Source: Ferdinandcohnia sp047238305
Lineage (GTDB): Bacteria > Bacillota > Bacilli > Bacillales > Bacillaceae_L
Assembly: GCF_047238305.1 (NCBI RefSeq)
Contig: NZ_JBDFMO010000001.1
Location: 2,666,001 to 2,730,000, forward strand
DNA length: 64,000 nt
Direction of reading: 5' to 3'
Shown here: positions 25,252 through 34,634 of the stretch, piece after piece
How positions within the stretch are numbered: the stretch's first letter is position 1
Layout: each line of letters starts with the position of its first letter
Notes under the pieces: generated by a model
Seen by the model: only the letters and a program-made list of their open reading frames with translations
Database searches by the model: none
Told to the model about the DNA's origin: nothing
Translations under genes and position numbers: made by a program

Positions 25252-27060
25252 ATGGGGTATCGAATTCCCGAAGAAACAATTGAAAAAATTCGTTTATCTG
25301 TTGACATTGTTGATGTTATTAGTGAATATGTTCAATTGAAGAAGCAAGGTAGAAATTATTTTGGCTTATGTCCATTTCACGGTGAAAATACCCCTTCATT
25401 TTCTGTATCGCCTGATAAACAGATCTTTCATTGTTTTGGGTGTGGAGCAGGTGGAAATGTATTTTCTTTTTTAATGGACTTAGAAGGGTATTCCTTCGCC
25501 GAAGCTGCAGCTAAATTAGCTGAAAAAGTGAACATAGACTTATCAGATTACCAATACCAAACAGCTGTTTCTGATAAAAATAACGATGTTTCAAAAATGC
25601 AGGAAGCACACGAACTATTAAAGAAATTCTATCATCACCTATTACTTAATACAAAAGAAGGTCAACCAGCGCTCGACTATTTAACAAATAGAGGCTTTAC
25701 GAGAGAAATCATTGATAAGTTTGAAATTGGCTATGCTCTTGATTCATGGAGCTTTGCTACGAAATTTCTCCAAAAAAGAGGCTTCAAGCCTGAGTTGATG
25801 GAGCGAGCCGGATTACTTGTGAAAAAGGAAGATACCGGGACGTTCTTTGATAGATTTCGAAATCGAATTATGTTCCCAATTTGGGACCATCAAGGCAAAA
25901 CAATTGCTTTTTCTGGAAGGGTGCTTGAGAAGGGTCAGGAACCAAAATATTTAAATAGCCCAGAAACAATTATTTTTAATAAGAGTAAAACCCTTTACAA
26001 TTTCCATCAAGCAAGACTTGAGATACGGAAACAACAGCAAGCGGTCCTTTTTGAAGGATTTGCAGACGTAATTGCAGCTGATCGAGCAGATGTTCCAAAC
26101 TCAATTTGTACAATGGGAACATCCTTAACGGATGAACATGTAAAAATAATTAGAAGGAATGTGGAATCTGTCGTAATCTGTTATGACTCTGACAATGCTG
26201 GGCTAGATGCCGCTTTACGAGCCTCGTCTATGCTTCTCGATGCAGGTTGTTATGTAAGAGTTGCGACAATGCCAAATGGCATGGACCCTGATGACTACAT
26301 TAATAAATATGGCGCGGAGAAGTTTAAAAATGATGTAATAGGGGCAAGTCTTACAATAATGGCATTTAAAATGCAGTACTTAAGAAGAGGAAAAAATCTT
26401 CAAGATGAAGGAGAACGCATCCGTTATATAGAAGATGTACTTAAGGAAATTTCCTCTTTAGAAAAGGCTGTTGAGAGAGACCATTATTTGCGCCAACTTT
26501 CTAATGAGTTTTCAATTTCGCTTGAGGCACTTAAGCAACAACAGCTTCAGTATTATAAATCTGAACGGAAAAAGAAGGATAATTTCGCTGGGAATAGAAA
26601 TAATACGAAAGCGAAACCTTCCGTATCTAAACATTTACTTAAAGCTTATCATAATGCTGAACGTTTTTTGCTTGCGCATATGCTGCGGGATCGGAACATT
26701 GCGGATAAAGTTCAAGATCAGCTTCAGGCCGGATTTAATATTGAAGAGCATCGAGCAATTTTAACGTATTTATATGCATATTATGAAGAAGGACATGAAC
26801 CAGATATCAGCACATTTTTAACGAGAATACATGACGATAATCTTAAACGGATTGTGACTGATATTGCTATGATGTCAGTTGAAGAAGAAGTATCCGATTC
26901 TGTGTTATCCGATTATGTGAAACAGGTGTTGAATCATAAAAAATTGTCAATGATAAAAGAAAAAGAAACTGAACAACTTGAAGCTGAACGTAGTAAGGAT
27001 TATTTAAAGGCTGCTACGATTGCTAATGAGATTATTCAATTGAAAAAAGCATTACATTAA
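25252..27060 (+). CDS. dnaG: DNA primase
   Basis: DnaG makes RNA primers at the replication fork. The 602-residue protein has an N-terminal CHC2 zinc domain (CPFHGE...HCFGCGAGG), the Toprim polymerase core (FEGFADVIA, YDSDNAG) and a C-terminal DnaB-binding helical domain. The ATG at 25252 (MGYRIPEETIEKI) follows GGGGATG and matches relatives; in-frame starts at 25237 and 25243 are less likely. dnaG-sigA is the conserved macromolecular synthesis operon. Confidence 0.98.
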   Translation: MGYRIPEETIEKIRLSVDIVDVISEYVQLKKQGRNYFGLCPFHGENTPSFSVSPDKQIFHCFGCGAGGNVFSFLMDLEGYSFAEAAAKLAEKVNIDLSDYQYQTAVSDKNNDVSKMQEAHELLKKFYHHLLLNTKEGQPALDYLTNRGFTREIIDKFEIGYALDSWSFATKFLQKRGFKPELMERAGLLVKKEDTGTFFDRFRNRIMFPIWDHQGKTIAFSGRVLEKGQEPKYLNSPETIIFNKSKTLYNFHQARLEIRKQQQAVLFEGFADVIAADRADVPNSICTMGTSLTDEHVKIIRRNVESVVICYDSDNAGLDAALRASSMLLDAGCYVRVATMPNGMDPDDYINKYGAEKFKNDVIGASLTIMAFKMQYLRRGKNLQDEGERIRYIEDVLKEISSLEKAVERDHYLRQLSNEFSISLEALKQQQLQYYKSERKKKDNFAGNRNNTKAKPSVSKHLLKAYHNAERFLLAHMLRDRNIADKVQDQLQAGFNIEEHRAILTYLYAYYEEGHEPDISTFLTRIHDDNLKRIVTDIAMMSVEEEVSDSVLSDYVKQVLNHKKLSMIKEKETEQLEAERSKDYLKAATIANEIIQLKKALH

Positions 27061-27111
27061 ATAGGTTATTAAAACCTCTATGTCATATTAGTTTTGGAAG
27101 GAGGGGAACAA

Positions 27112-28248
27112 ATGGCTGAAAAGTCTAAAGCAGTTGATACAGAATTAACATTAGAGCAAGTAAAAGAAAAATTAACAGCACTTGGTAAAAAACGCGGAGT
27201 ATTATCCTATGAGGAAATCGCTGAGCGTATGTCTGGTTTTGAAGTTGAATCAGATCATCTTGATGAATACTATGAGTTCCTTGGAGAGCAGGGGATTGAA
27301 TTAATAGGTGAAGGCGATGGCCATGATGCCGATGCTGATGAAGAAGATGATCCTAATATCCAAGAATTATCTAAGGAAGAAGAGTTTGATTTAAATGACC
27401 TCAGTGTTCCTCCGGGGGTTAAGATTAATGACCCAGTACGTATGTACTTAAAAGAAATTGGTCGTGTAGACCTACTCTCAGCAGATGATGAAATCCAGCT
27501 CGCTGAAAGAATTGAACAAGGCGATGAAGAGGCAAAACGCAGACTTGCTGAAGCCAATTTGCGACTTGTTGTAAGTATTGCAAAGCGTTATGTTGGTCGT
27601 GGGATGTTGTTCCTAGATTTAATTCAAGAAGGAAATATGGGCCTTATAAAAGCAGTCGAAAAGTTTGATTATCGCAAAGGCTTCAAGTTCAGTACGTATG
27701 CCACTTGGTGGATCCGTCAAGCCATTACACGTGCGATTGCAGACCAAGCGAGAACCATTCGTATTCCTGTTCATATGGTCGAGACAATTAATAAATTAAT
27801 CCGTGTGCAACGTCAATTACTCCAAGATCTTGGCCGTGAACCAACTCCTGAGGAAATTGCCGAGGATATGGATTTAACACCTGAAAAGGTTAGAGAAATC
27901 TTAAAGATTGCTCAAGAACCTGTATCATTAGAAACACCAATTGGTGAAGAAGATGATTCTCATCTAGGTGATTTTATCGAAGATCAGGATGCAACATCTC
28001 CATCAGAGCATGCTGCATATGAGCTTTTAAAAGAACAGCTAGAAGATGTCCTGGATACCTTAACAGACAGAGAAGAGAACGTATTACGTCTCCGATTCGG
28101 TCTAGACGATGGCCGCACTCGTACTCTTGAAGAAGTAGGTAAGGTATTTGGTGTTACTCGTGAACGTATTCGTCAAATTGAAGCTAAAGCACTACGTAAG
28201 CTTCGTCACCCAAGCCGTAGCAAGAGGCTGAAAGATTTCTTAGAATAA
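27112..28248 (+). CDS. sigA: RNA polymerase major sigma factor SigA
   Basis: SigA is the housekeeping sigma-70 factor. The 378-residue protein has region 1.1 (about 8-65), an acidic linker, region 1.2 (DPVRMYLKEIGRV), regions 2.1-2.4 (NLRLVVSIAKRY, STYATWWIRQAITRAI), region 3 and region 4.2 (EVGKVFGVTRERIRQIEAKA), ending KDFLE. AAGGAGGGGA lies 6 bases before the ATG at 27112, which is preferred over the start at 27094. A terminator and a repeat copy follow. Confidence 0.99.
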   Translation: MAEKSKAVDTELTLEQVKEKLTALGKKRGVLSYEEIAERMSGFEVESDHLDEYYEFLGEQGIELIGEGDGHDADADEEDDPNIQELSKEEEFDLNDLSVPPGVKINDPVRMYLKEIGRVDLLSADDEIQLAERIEQGDEEAKRRLAEANLRLVVSIAKRYVGRGMLFLDLIQEGNMGLIKAVEKFDYRKGFKFSTYATWWIRQAITRAIADQARTIRIPVHMVETINKLIRVQRQLLQDLGREPTPEEIAEDMDLTPEKVREILKIAQEPVSLETPIGEEDDSHLGDFIEDQDATSPSEHAAYELLKEQLEDVLDTLTDREENVLRLRFGLDDGRTRTLEEVGKVFGVTRERIRQIEAKALRKLRHPSRSKRLKDFLE

Positions 28249-28270
28249 ACATTTTTATTTACAATTCGTA

Positions 28271-28306
28271 GTTTACTTCATAAAATTGAAGTAAACTATT
28301 TTTTTG
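28271..28306 (+). terminator. Terminator after sigA
   Basis: GTTTACTTCA and TGAAGTAAAC pair over TAAAAT, followed by a T run that is also the end of the repeat copy. Confidence 0.92.
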
Positions 28307-28372
28307 GTCCACACGACATGGGTCACAAAGACGTTGCCACTTAGAAGTGGCGTTCTTAGTCTTTGATCTTAA
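28299..28372 (-). repeat. Inverted second copy of the dnaK-dnaJ repeat core
   Basis: Read on the minus strand this matches 739-812 with few differences. It carries a GCCACTT/AAGTGGC hairpin where the first copy has GCCAC/GTGGC, so the stem is kept while the loop varies. It begins at the sigA terminator T run and ends 23 bases before the next gene. Confidence 0.85.
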
Positions 28373-28395
28373 CTATAAAAAAGGTGAACGCTTTC

Positions 28396-28929
28396 ATGAA
28401 CCAAGATAGAAAAAACATTGTCATTAACGAAATCCTGTATTGGCGTAAAAATAAATTACTGCCAGAAGCCTATTGTAACTTCCTTCTCTCACTATATACA
28501 GAAGGAGAAGGGGTTGAATCCAAAACAACAACGTCCCAGTCTAAGAAAAAAACAATAATATGGATACTTGGAATTGGTTTACTTTTACCAGTTATGTTTC
28601 TTGTCACTTATTTTACTGAAATATCTCCTATAATGCAAATGCTAATAAACTTTATTTTTATAATTATCTGTACTTTAGGCTTAGTTTTAAATCGAAATAA
28701 TTCATTTTTCGTCCATTTTGCTTCCATCATCCTTGCACTTTTTATTCTTCTCCTCACAGTAAATGGAAGTGATCTTATATTTAAAGGACATGGATATTAT
28801 TTGTTCGGAATCATATTATTAAATTGTGTCTGTTGGATCATTGTTGGCATTTTTTCAAAGAAAAAATATTTTTTAATCGCGGGCATTCTAGGAAGTATTA
28901 CTTCAGGGATTCTTATATTTAATTTTTAA
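28396..28929 (+). CDS. Hypothetical multi-pass membrane protein
   Basis: I do not recognise a characterised family. The 177-residue protein has a soluble N-terminal segment (NEILYWRKNKLLPEAYCNFL, residues 10-29) that resembles a motif I recall in uncharacterised Bacillus proteins, a polar linker rich in Thr/Ser/Lys, then about five hydrophobic segments (about 55-75, 80-98, 105-128, 135-155 and 160-177). The ATG at 28396 follows AAGGTG; an upstream in-frame start at 28363 lies in the repeat and is rejected. It stands alone between sigA and the acyl-CoA dehydrogenase. Confidence 0.8.
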   Translation: MNQDRKNIVINEILYWRKNKLLPEAYCNFLLSLYTEGEGVESKTTTSQSKKKTIIWILGIGLLLPVMFLVTYFTEISPIMQMLINFIFIIICTLGLVLNRNNSFFVHFASIILALFILLLTVNGSDLIFKGHGYYLFGIILLNCVCWIIVGIFSKKKYFLIAGILGSITSGILIFNF

Positions 28930-28933
28930 ATTG

Positions 28934-28962
28934 TTTAAAAATTCTTAATCACCCCTTATAAT
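28934..28962 (+). promoter_or_regulatory. Likely sigma-A promoter for the acyl-CoA dehydrogenase
   Basis: TTTAAA (28934-28939), 17 bp, TATAAT (28957-28962), 34 bp before the start codon. The -10 box is perfect, the -35 weak. Confidence 0.6.
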
Positions 28963-28996
28963 AGAGGTTGAAAACGTATACAACGGGAGGGGTACT

Positions 28997-30136
28997 ATGA
29001 ATTTCGATTTAACGACAGAGCAAAAAATGATTCAAAAAACCATTAGGGAATTTTCTGATGCAGAAGTTGCTCCAGGCGCTGAACAACGTGACAAAGACAA
29101 ACGTTTCCCAATTGAAGTTTTTCAAAAGCTTAGTAAATTAGGTATGATGGGTCTACCGTTTCCTGAAGAATATGGTGGTGCCGATTCAGATACGATTAGC
29201 TTTGCGATTGTAGTCGAAGAACTTAGCCGTGCCTGTGGGTCTACCGGAATTACATATTCTGCACATATCTCACTTGGTGGTGCACCCCTTCATTTATTTG
29301 GAACCAACGAACAAAAGCAAAAATACTTAACACCCGTCTGTACGGGTGAGTCGCTTGGTGCTTTCGGACTTACTGAGCCAAATGCAGGTTCGGATGCTGG
29401 CGGAACACAAACAGAGGCAGTACTTGATCATAACGAGTTTATTATCAATGGAAATAAATGTTTTATAACCAACGCGAGCTTTGCAAAGCATCTCGCTCTT
29501 ACTGCGGTAACAGGTCGAAATGGTGGGGAAAAGGAAATTAGCGCGATTATTGTCCCAACTGATGCAAAAGGGTTTAAGGTAATCGATAATTATGAGAAAA
29601 TGGGGCTTCATGCTTCGAACACAACGGAAATCATTCTAGAGGATGTTCGCGTACCTGAGGAAAACTTACTTGGCAAACGGGGTGAGGGCTTCAGGCAGTT
29701 TTTAATCACGCTAGATGGTGGCAGAATTGGAATTGGAGCGATGGCAGTGGGGATTGCACAAGCAGCCTATGAGAAGGCATTGTCGTATGCTAAGGAGCGA
29801 AAGCAATTTGGGAGATCGCTTTCAAAATTTCAAGCGATTCAATTTAAATTAGCAGACATGGCAATGAAAATTGAATTGGCACGAAATATGGTGTACAAAG
29901 CCGCATGGTTAAAAGATCAAAACCGCCAATTTTCGAAAGAAGCTTCAATGGCTAAGCTATATGCGTCTGAAATTTGCATGGAAGTTACAAATCAAGCAGT
30001 TCAGATTCACGGTGGATACGGCTATATGAAAGAATATCATGTTGAAAGATTTATGAGAGATGCAAAGCTTTTAGAAATCGGAGAAGGAACATCTGAGATT
30101 CAACGAATGGTGATTGCTAGAGCAATTGGATGTTAA
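28997..30136 (+). CDS. Acyl-CoA dehydrogenase
   Basis: This 379-residue FAD enzyme introduces the trans-2 double bond in acyl-CoA chains. It shows the FAD and substrate motifs FGLTEPNAGSDAGG and IQIHGGYGYMKEYHVERFMRD, and the likely catalytic Glu in LEIGEGTSEIQR, placed as in short/branched-chain enzymes. GGGAGGGG precedes the ATG. It is a single gene with its own promoter and terminator and no neighbouring fatty-acid or branched-chain genes, so its substrate is not indicated by context. Confidence 0.93.
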   Translation: MNFDLTTEQKMIQKTIREFSDAEVAPGAEQRDKDKRFPIEVFQKLSKLGMMGLPFPEEYGGADSDTISFAIVVEELSRACGSTGITYSAHISLGGAPLHLFGTNEQKQKYLTPVCTGESLGAFGLTEPNAGSDAGGTQTEAVLDHNEFIINGNKCFITNASFAKHLALTAVTGRNGGEKEISAIIVPTDAKGFKVIDNYEKMGLHASNTTEIILEDVRVPEENLLGKRGEGFRQFLITLDGGRIGIGAMAVGIAQAAYEKALSYAKERKQFGRSLSKFQAIQFKLADMAMKIELARNMVYKAAWLKDQNRQFSKEASMAKLYASEICMEVTNQAVQIHGGYGYMKEYHVERFMRDAKLLEIGEGTSEIQRMVIARAIGC

Positions 30137-30153
30137 AAAAGTCTCTAAACTGG

Positions 30154-30187
30154 ACACTCCTCTCTAAATGAAGAGGAGTTTTTATTT
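30154..30187 (+). terminator. Terminator after the acyl-CoA dehydrogenase
   Basis: ACTCCTCT and AGAGGAGT pair over CTAAATGA, followed by TTTTTATTT. Confidence 0.88.
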
Positions 30188-30367
30188 GTCTTTATGACAA
30201 ATTTGTGACATTTTTGTGTAAAATAATTTTACAATAATATGTTACTAGTGTTCTTTGTACAATTAGGACTTTCACTTCTATCATTTTTCAAGTAAAATAG
30301 AGAGTGTTTGTATAGGATATATATAATAACTTCTTAAATGATGTACATAAGTAAGGGAGGTCAGAAA

Positions 30368-30721
30368 ATGAAAAAGAATCCATTAATACCATTTGCTTTA
30401 ATTGCAGTTTTCGGTATTGGACTTATGTTCCTATTAGGTTTTGTTGGACTTGGAAACATGGACGAAATGGCAAACAAAGGTGAAGAGGCACCAGAAACAG
30501 CTGCAGCTTCCCCAGAAGAGATTGTCAATACTACATGTATAGCATGCCATGGACAGGACTTGGCAGGCCAAGGTAATGCTCCTGCTTTGAAAGGTACTTC
30601 TTTATCAGCTGAAGAGATTCAAGATGTCATTACAAATGGTAAAGGTGCAATGCCAGGTGGCTTAGTTAAGGACCCTGCACAAGTACAAGAAATAGCAAAT
30701 TGGTTAGTTGAACAAAAATAA
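30368..30721 (+). CDS. cccA: Membrane-anchored cytochrome c550
   Basis: CccA is a small c-type cytochrome of the respiratory chain. The 117-residue protein has an N-terminal membrane anchor (about 5-27, IPFALIAVFGIGLMFLLGF), a short Glu/Ala-rich linker and one cytochrome c domain with the haem motif CIACH and a probable axial Met in AMPGGLV. The ATG at 30368 follows GGGAGGT; an earlier in-frame start at 30338 is rejected. Position downstream of sigA matches B. subtilis. Confidence 0.95.
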   Translation: MKKNPLIPFALIAVFGIGLMFLLGFVGLGNMDEMANKGEEAPETAAASPEEIVNTTCIACHGQDLAGQGNAPALKGTSLSAEEIQDVITNGKGAMPGGLVKDPAQVQEIANWLVEQK

Positions 30722-30731
30722 ATAATAGATT

Positions 30732-30767
30732 AAAACCCTTTGCATATTATGTAAGGGGTTTTTTTCT
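30732..30767 (+). terminator. Terminator after cccA
   Basis: AACCCTT and AAGGGGTT pair around a 12-base loop, followed by a long T run. Confidence 0.8.
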
Positions 30768-30844
30768 GCATCCATCACCCTTATGGAAGTTTACCTGCAA
30801 ATCCTGTATAATGAAACCTAATTTATAAAAAATGTGGTGTTATT

Positions 30845-31549
30845 ATGAACGAAGAGAAACTATCGAAGCGACTTGAAACAGTTGCATCATACATACCAAA
30901 AGGGGCTATTTTAGCAGATATCGGCTCTGATCATGCTTATTTACCTTGTTATGCCTATTTAAATGGCATGATCACAAAAGGAATCGCTGGAGAAGTAGCG
31001 CAAGGCCCCTTGCAATCAGCCAAAAAACAAATCGCAAAAAATCAACTTAGTGACGCATTAGAAGCACGAAAAGGAGATGGCTTAGAAGTCATACAACCGA
31101 ATGAAGTAACATGCATCACCATTGCTGGAATGGGTGGCTCGCTGATTCGTTCTATCCTAGACAAGGGTAAAAGCAAACTACTAGGTGTAGAGCGACTGGT
31201 CCTCCAACCAAATATCGGAGCGTCTTCAATTAGAGAATGGCTGATCGAAAACGATTGGGAACTAATTGCCGAGGAAATCTTAGAAGAAGATAAAAAGATT
31301 TATGAGGTTTTAGTCGCTGAAAAAGGAAGTCCACAAAAACCATATAAAAAGAAAGACCAAGAATTATTGCTGGGACCTTTTTTATTAAAAGAAAAAAATC
31401 CAATCTTCATTAAAAAGTGGTCACACGAACTAAAGCATTGGGAAAGAATTCTGAACCAACTTAAAGAGGCTGGGGAAACGCCAGAAAATCGTTTACGAAA
31501 AGAAGAGCTTGAGCAAAAGATCGAGATTGTAAAGGAGGCATTAACTTGA
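30845..31549 (+). CDS. trmK: tRNA (adenine-N1)-methyltransferase TrmK
   Basis: TrmK methylates N1 of A22 in the D-loop of bacterial tRNAs. The 234-residue protein has the SAM motif ADIGSDHAYLP near residue 24, GEVAQGPLQSA and ITIAGMGGSLIRSIL, and a C-terminal coiled coil (about 185-234). It overlaps yqfO by 4 bases, the conserved yqfN-yqfO arrangement. Confidence 0.95.
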   Translation: MNEEKLSKRLETVASYIPKGAILADIGSDHAYLPCYAYLNGMITKGIAGEVAQGPLQSAKKQIAKNQLSDALEARKGDGLEVIQPNEVTCITIAGMGGSLIRSILDKGKSKLLGVERLVLQPNIGASSIREWLIENDWELIAEEILEEDKKIYEVLVAEKGSPQKPYKKKDQELLLGPFLLKEKNPIFIKKWSHELKHWERILNQLKEAGETPENRLRKEELEQKIEIVKEALT

Positions 31550-32673
31550 GCAAAATACCGAACGGATTTGAGGTCATCCAAGTATTTGAGCAATTTTCTC
31601 CAAAATATTTAGCCGTTGAAGGTGACAGGGATAAAATTGGTCTTCAAATTGGAACTTTAAATAAACCTATAAAGAAAATGATGGTCGTACTTGATGTGTT
31701 AGAGGAAGTTGTAGATGAAGCCATTTCAAGTGAAGTCGATTTGATTATCGCTCATCATCCTCCAATATTCCGTCCGTTAAGAGCTATTCAAACAGATACG
31801 CCGGCAGGAAGAATCATTGAAAAATGTATTTTACATAATATTGCAGTCTATGCAGCACATACAAATCTGGATGTCGCAGTAGGTGGGGTCAATGATTTAT
31901 TAGCAAATGCCTTAGAGCTAACAAATATTGAATTGCTTGCTCCTACCCATGAGGAAAGACTAAAAAAATTAGCTGTATATGTTCCTAGAGAAAATGCAGA
32001 TGTGGTTCGGACAGCACTAGGAACGGCAGGTGCAGGCTTTATTGGAGATTACAGTCACTGTACCTTTAATACCGAGGGTACCGGTACCTTTTTGCCACAT
32101 GAAGGAACAAACCCTCATATTGGGGTAGTTGGCCAACTAGAAAAAGTAGACGAAATCAAAATTGAAACAGTTTTTCCTAGCAGTCTTCAGAAAAAGGTTG
32201 TTACTGCTATGCTTAAGGTACATCCATATGAAGAGGTTGCTTATGATATTTATCCTCTTGAAAATGAAGGAAATGCACTTGGGCTTGGGCGAGTTGGGTA
32301 TCTTCAACATGAGATGACGCTTCAGCAATTTGCACAGCATGTGAAGGATAAATTAGAGGTAGATGGCATACGTGTTGTTGGATCACTAACAGATAAAGTA
32401 AAAAAGGTCGCTGTACTCGGTGGTGATGGCAATAAATATATTTCGCATGCTAAAAGAGCTGGGGCAGATGTGTATGTAACTGGGGATATGTATTATCATG
32501 TTGCTCATGATGCCATGATGATGGGGCTTAATATTGTAGACCCTGGTCATAATGTGGAAAAAGTGATGAAAAAAGGGGTTGCAAATGTCCTAACTGAACG
32601 TTTTAAAGAAAAAAAATACGAGGTTTTAGTTATCACATCAGAGCTAAATACCGATCCATTTAAATTTTTATAA
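31546..32673 (+). CDS. yqfO: Nif3-like dinuclear metal protein YqfO
   Basis: The 375-residue NIF3/DUF34 protein has two Nif3 halves with metal ligands in LIIAHHPPIF, AAHTNLDVA and DPGHNVEK, and a PII-like insert between them (about 130-235). It is annotated in some databases as GTP cyclohydrolase 1 type 2, but the role is unsettled. The TTG start overlaps the trmK stop (TTGA) and lies 7 bases after AAAGGAGG, so translation is coupled. Confidence 0.92.
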   Translation: MSKIPNGFEVIQVFEQFSPKYLAVEGDRDKIGLQIGTLNKPIKKMMVVLDVLEEVVDEAISSEVDLIIAHHPPIFRPLRAIQTDTPAGRIIEKCILHNIAVYAAHTNLDVAVGGVNDLLANALELTNIELLAPTHEERLKKLAVYVPRENADVVRTALGTAGAGFIGDYSHCTFNTEGTGTFLPHEGTNPHIGVVGQLEKVDEIKIETVFPSSLQKKVVTAMLKVHPYEEVAYDIYPLENEGNALGLGRVGYLQHEMTLQQFAQHVKDKLEVDGIRVVGSLTDKVKKVAVLGGDGNKYISHAKRAGADVYVTGDMYYHVAHDAMMMGLNIVDPGHNVEKVMKKGVANVLTERFKEKKYEVLVITSELNTDPFKFL

Positions 32674-32678
32674 ACAAA

Positions 32679-32710
32679 AAAGGTACTCCGAATCAGGGGT
32701 ACCTTTCCTT
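32679..32710. terminator. Bidirectional terminator between yqfO and ispH
   Basis: AAAGGTACTCC pairs with GGGGTACCTTT over GAATCA. The better T run is on the minus side, so it mainly serves ispH. Confidence 0.85.
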
Positions 32711-32713
32711 CAC

Positions 32714-33661
32714 TTACTTTTTAGGGGCTTTTACTTTTGGCAACACTTTATAAAGAGGTACTTTACGAACGCGTTCCCAGGTTTCTTCGTTTTCTGGGTC
32801 AAACTGCTCTAAGAAATTAATCACTTCTTTTGTAATCGGTGTTGGGGTGGAGGCACCTGCTGTTACAGCTACCTTCTCTACTCCTTTTAGCCATTCAAGT
32901 TGGATGTCGCTGACATCTGCTACACGATAAGCTGTAGTACCTGCAATTTCCTTGGAAACCTGTGCAAGACGGTTCGAGTTATTACTCATTGGATCTCCAA
33001 CTACAATTGTTAAATCAGCTTCTTTTGCTTGTTCTGAAACGGCTTCTTGACGAACCTGAGTAGCTAAACAAATTTCATTATGGACTTCAGTATGTGGGAA
33101 TTTTTCCTGAACCTTTTCCATCACATGCTGAACATCCCATTGGCTCATCGTAGTTTGGTTGGTTACAACAAGTTTTTCACTACTTAGCTCAAGCTTCTCA
33201 ACATCTTCAACCGTTTGAACAAGATGAACGAAACCAGGTGCTTCACCAATTGCTCCTTCTGGCTCAGGATGACCTTTTTTCCCAATATAAATAATGTGAT
33301 AACCCTCTGCTGTTTTTTCCTTGATTAAATCATGCGTTCTAGTAACGTCAGGGCATGTCGCATCAAGAGTAACAAGACCTCTTTCCTTCGCTAAGCGTTT
33401 CACCTCAGGTGATACACCATGCGCTGTGAAAATAACAGTACCTTCTTTAACCTGATTTAGGATATCTAAACGATTCGGTCCATCAAGTGTAATAATTCCT
33501 TCTTCTTCGAAGGCATCAGTTACGTGTTTATTGTGAACAATCATTCCTAATATATAAATGGGTCTAGGTAATGTTTTATCTAAAGCGGCATTTTTCGCAA
33601 TTACCATCGCATCCACTACACCATAGCAATAACCGCGCGGTGCAACTTTGATTACTTCCAT
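32714..33661 (-). CDS. ispH: 4-hydroxy-3-methylbut-2-enyl diphosphate reductase
   Basis: IspH is the last enzyme of the MEP isoprenoid pathway, making IPP and DMAPP. The 315-residue protein has the three Fe-S cysteines in RGYCYGV, DATCPDV and EICLATQ, and the TNQTTMS motif. Start at 33661 (MEVIKVAPRGYCYG) has GAGGAGG upstream; the longer frame to 33784 has no support. Together with ispG at 40.9-42.0 kb, two MEP genes lie in this window. Confidence 0.97.
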   Translation of the reverse strand: MEVIKVAPRGYCYGVVDAMVIAKNAALDKTLPRPIYILGMIVHNKHVTDAFEEEGIITLDGPNRLDILNQVKEGTVIFTAHGVSPEVKRLAKERGLVTLDATCPDVTRTHDLIKEKTAEGYHIIYIGKKGHPEPEGAIGEAPGFVHLVQTVEDVEKLELSSEKLVVTNQTTMSQWDVQHVMEKVQEKFPHTEVHNEICLATQVRQEAVSEQAKEADLTIVVGDPMSNNSNRLAQVSKEIAGTTAYRVADVSDIQLEWLKGVEKVAVTAGASTPTPITKEVINFLEQFDPENEETWERVRKVPLYKVLPKVKAPKK

Positions 33662-33790
33662 GCACTTCTCCTCCTCAGTTAATAAATCGGATAGTTTTAT
33701 ACCAATCAAAAGCGCCTTGGCGTATTTACGTTGGTACTCTCGTAATCTCGTATTTATTATATCTGAGTATGAAGGATAATACAAAGTCTT

Positions 33791-34402
33791 TTAAATGTAA
33801 AGCTTTGGAACAGATTCTCCAGTACCCTTTGCTTTCGGCTTTTCATTTTCATTTTCATTTTCATTTTCATTTTCATTTTCAGTATTCTCATCGTCGGAGG
33901 TCACGTCAGAAAGCGAGAGTGTTTCATTTTTTTCGTTCTCTTCTTTCACTTCTTCTTCATTTCCTGAATTTTTAAGTGCACTGTACATTTTAATCATAGC
34001 CGGAATATTTTTCATTAATGGACCATATTGCTGAACCATTGGAACGACCGATTCCGCCATTTTTAAGGTCTTTTGGACATTTCCCAACATTGAACTAAGG
34101 TTCGAAGGGTTTGCTAAATTTTGAAGTGTGCCAGAATTCATTGCTTGTGAAGGATTAAAAAGACCAGTCATTCCCCCCATTCCACGTGTTGGATTTGACT
34201 GCCCCATACCAGGGATTAATCTTCTCAAAAGACCGCCTAAGCCGGCTCTTCCTTGTCCTTGCATGCCTTGCATACCTTGCATACCACCAAACATTCCTGG
34301 TGGTCGGAAACCCGTTTGCTGAGGAAACATGGATGGTGGCCTCATTGATCTCATTGGTGTCATTTGACTCATCTGACTCATTGGATTTCTTGGAAAAAAC
34401 AT
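33791..34402 (-). CDS. yqfQ: VrrA/YqfQ-like protein with hexanucleotide repeat
   Basis: The 203-residue protein has a Met/Gln/Gly/Pro-rich N-terminal half (repeated MQG units near 40), a hydrophobic-moderate central region (LLRRLIPGMGQ; VQKTLKMAESVVPMVQQYGPLMKN split over 105-135) and an acidic tail with an (EN) repeat. It resembles YqfQ and the B. anthracis VrrA protein, which lies in the same context near ispH. Start follows AAAGGAGGA. Function unknown, possibly coat related. The repeat length may vary among strains. Confidence 0.75.
   Translation of the reverse strand: MFFPRNPMSQMSQMTPMRSMRPPSMFPQQTGFRPPGMFGGMQGMQGMQGQGRAGLGGLLRRLIPGMGQSNPTRGMGGMTGLFNPSQAMNSGTLQNLANPSNLSSMLGNVQKTLKMAESVVPMVQQYGPLMKNIPAMIKMYSALKNSGNEEEVKEENEKNETLSLSDVTSDDENTENENENENENENEKPKAKGTGESVPKLYI
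33840..33881 (-). repeat. Seven tandem hexanucleotides in yqfQ
   Basis: TTTTCA (GAAAAT-type unit on the coding strand) occurs seven times in perfect tandem, encoding alternating Glu-Asn. The unit is in phase with codons, so copy changes alter length without frameshift. Confidence 0.95.
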
Positions 34403-34634
34403 TTACTTATCCTCCTTTCACATTGCAGAGACTAAGAACAGAGTATAGTGATAATACCTTGTTTTTAGGATATGCGAAAAGGGAAATGAATGTTTAAGCA
34501 AATCGCTCAATTAGGCTTGATTGGTGTTTTTTTATGGTTTCCTTTATAATTAATTGTTAGGTTATGATGATGATTATTCAAATGAACTAAAAACCTTACA
34601 AAAAAATTGATATTTATATAAATGAGGGATTGTA

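Noticed and set aside
33840..33881. Tandem hexamer as a CRISPR-like array
   Set aside because: There are no spacers; it is a simple in-frame coding repeat.
33769..33975. Plus-strand ORF with alternating His-Phe
   Set aside because: It is the shadow of the hexanucleotide repeat in the minus-strand yqfQ gene.
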